Shown here in pieces: positions 6,524-7,213 of a stretch of 7,213 nt of DNA. Each line of letters begins with the position of its first letter. The stretch's first letter is position 1. Location: the NCBI GenBank assembly GCA_030067055.1, contig JASJAL010000413.1, positions 1 through 7,213 on the forward strand, written 5' to 3'. Source of the DNA: Kiloniellales bacterium (GTDB lineage: Bacteria; Pseudomonadota; Alphaproteobacteria; Kiloniellales; JAKSBE01). The notes beneath the pieces were generated by a model. That model was not told where the DNA came from and made no database searches. It was given only the letters and a program-made list of their open reading frames with translations. Both the position numbers and the translations under genes were made by a program.

Positions 6524-7213
6524 TCAAGATTGGCCTCCAGCGTGGTCCGAAGGCGCCAAGACGCGGCCGGCGACCGCGGACAGCCGGGCCACCTGCTCGG
6601 CAGAGCGGACCTGCGGCTGGGTGATCAGGGCCGCATCGAGCGCCCGCTGGCAGCCCTTAGCGCAGGGCGCGTCCCGATCGCGCAGTTCGGGCGCCGTATG
6701 GCGCACCAAATTCCGGGCCTTGTCGGCGTTCTCGAGCAGAACCTTGATCACCTGCTCGACGCTGACATCGTCGTGGTCGTCGTGCCAGCAGTCGTAGTCG
6801 GTGACCATGGCGACGGTCGCGTAGCATATCTCCGCCTCGCGGGCGAGCTTGGCTTCCGGCATGTTGGTCATGCCGATGACGTCGCAGCCCCAGGACCGAT
6901 AAAGCTCGGATTCCGCCCGGGTCGAGAACTGCGGGCCCTCCATGACCAGGTAGGTGCCGCCGCGATGGTGCGGGATCCCGAGCCTGGCCGCCGCGGCCTC
7001 GAGGTGGTCGCCCAGGCGGCCGCAGACCGGCTCGGCCATGGAGACGTGTGCGACCAGGCCCTCGCCGAAGAAGCTCTTGTTGCGGGCGAAGGTGCGGTCG
7101 ATGAACTGGTCGACGATCACGAAGGTGCCCGGCGCCAGGTCCTCGCGCAGTGAGCCAACGGCGCTGACCGAGACGATCTCGGTGACGCCGCTGCGTTTCA
7201 GTGCATCGATATT
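6524..7213 (-). CDS. mtnP: S-methyl-5'-thioadenosine phosphorylase, 5'-truncated by the window
   Basis: The frame is open to the right edge, showing 229 codons; the family is near 290 aa, so about 60 N-terminal residues lie outside. The enzyme cleaves methylthioadenosine with phosphate to adenine and 5-methylthioribose 1-phosphate, and often accepts 5'-deoxyadenosine. Visible motifs, numbered from the edge, are SAVGSLREDLAPG (17-29), a phosphate-site block, then DQFIDRT, YLVMEGPQFSTRAES, GMTNMPEAKLAREAEICYA and the purine-binding TDYDCWH. The last motifs favour MTA phosphorylase over ordinary purine nucleoside phosphorylase. A GTG at 7118-7120 could be taken as a start, but the 31 upstream codons are clearly family sequence. 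The gene heads the operon with the aldolase/SDR fusion and the VOC protein. The C-terminal tail after VARLSAVAGRVL is short and ordinary. Confidence 0.95.
   Translation of the reverse strand, partial: NIDALKRSGVTEIVSVSAVGSLREDLAPGTFVIVDQFIDRTFARNKSFFGEGLVAHVSMAEPVCGRLGDHLEAAAARLGIPHHRGGTYLVMEGPQFSTRAESELYRSWGCDVIGMTNMPEAKLAREAEICYATVAMVTDYDCWHDDHDDVSVEQVIKVLLENADKARNLVRHTAPELRDRDAPCAKGCQRALDAALITQPQVRSAEQVARLSAVAGRVLAPSDHAGGQS

Noticed and set aside
5143..6624. Long plus-strand open frame (493 codons) opposite the aldolase/SDR gene
   Set aside because: It is antisense to a clearly recognised enzyme; its Gly/Arg/Gln/Ala-rich translation has no family pattern and is typical of stop-poor shadow frames in GC-rich DNA.

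Overview
The window is GC-rich DNA (about two thirds G+C by eye) with dense, tightly spaced genes. The protein families (two-subunit AcnX, DUF1194, a class II aldolase/SDR fusion, MTA phosphorylase) and the GTG start suggest an alphaproteobacterium, probably of the Rhodospirillales type. This is an inference; no rRNA, tRNA or marker gene is present to prove it. No mobile element, CRISPR array or tRNA is visible.

Left arm, plus strand (1-1732). The 3' end of the AcnX (aconitase X) large subunit is followed by a secreted DUF1194/von Willebrand A-like protein and then by the AcnX small 'swivel' subunit. The two AcnX subunits should form one dehydratase, typically acting on cis-3-hydroxy-L-proline in bacteria. 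They are separated here by the unrelated DUF1194 gene.

Middle (1733-3456). A 135-bp convergent gap leads into two minus-strand genes, transcribed from 3361 down to 1868. They encode a 96-aa and a 371-aa membrane protein, each with two predicted transmembrane segments and no recognised function. A stem-loop (3403-3437) separates this pair from the right-hand operon.

Right arm, minus strand (3457-7213). A tight operon reads from the right edge inward: mtnP (MTA phosphorylase, start outside the window), then a 731-aa class II aldolase/short-chain dehydrogenase fusion 25 bp downstream, then a two-module VOC/glyoxalase-like protein 9 bp further on. MtnP makes a 1-phosphorylated 5-substituted ribose. 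In known nucleoside by-product salvage shunts, an isomerase and then a class II aldolase act next, and the aldehyde formed is processed by a dehydrogenase. The fusion could therefore combine the last two steps of a DHAP-type shunt for methylthioadenosine or 5'-deoxyadenosine. The dehydrogenase half carries an Asn where the catalytic Lys of YxxxK should be, so its activity is in doubt. This operon is the most interesting part of the window.
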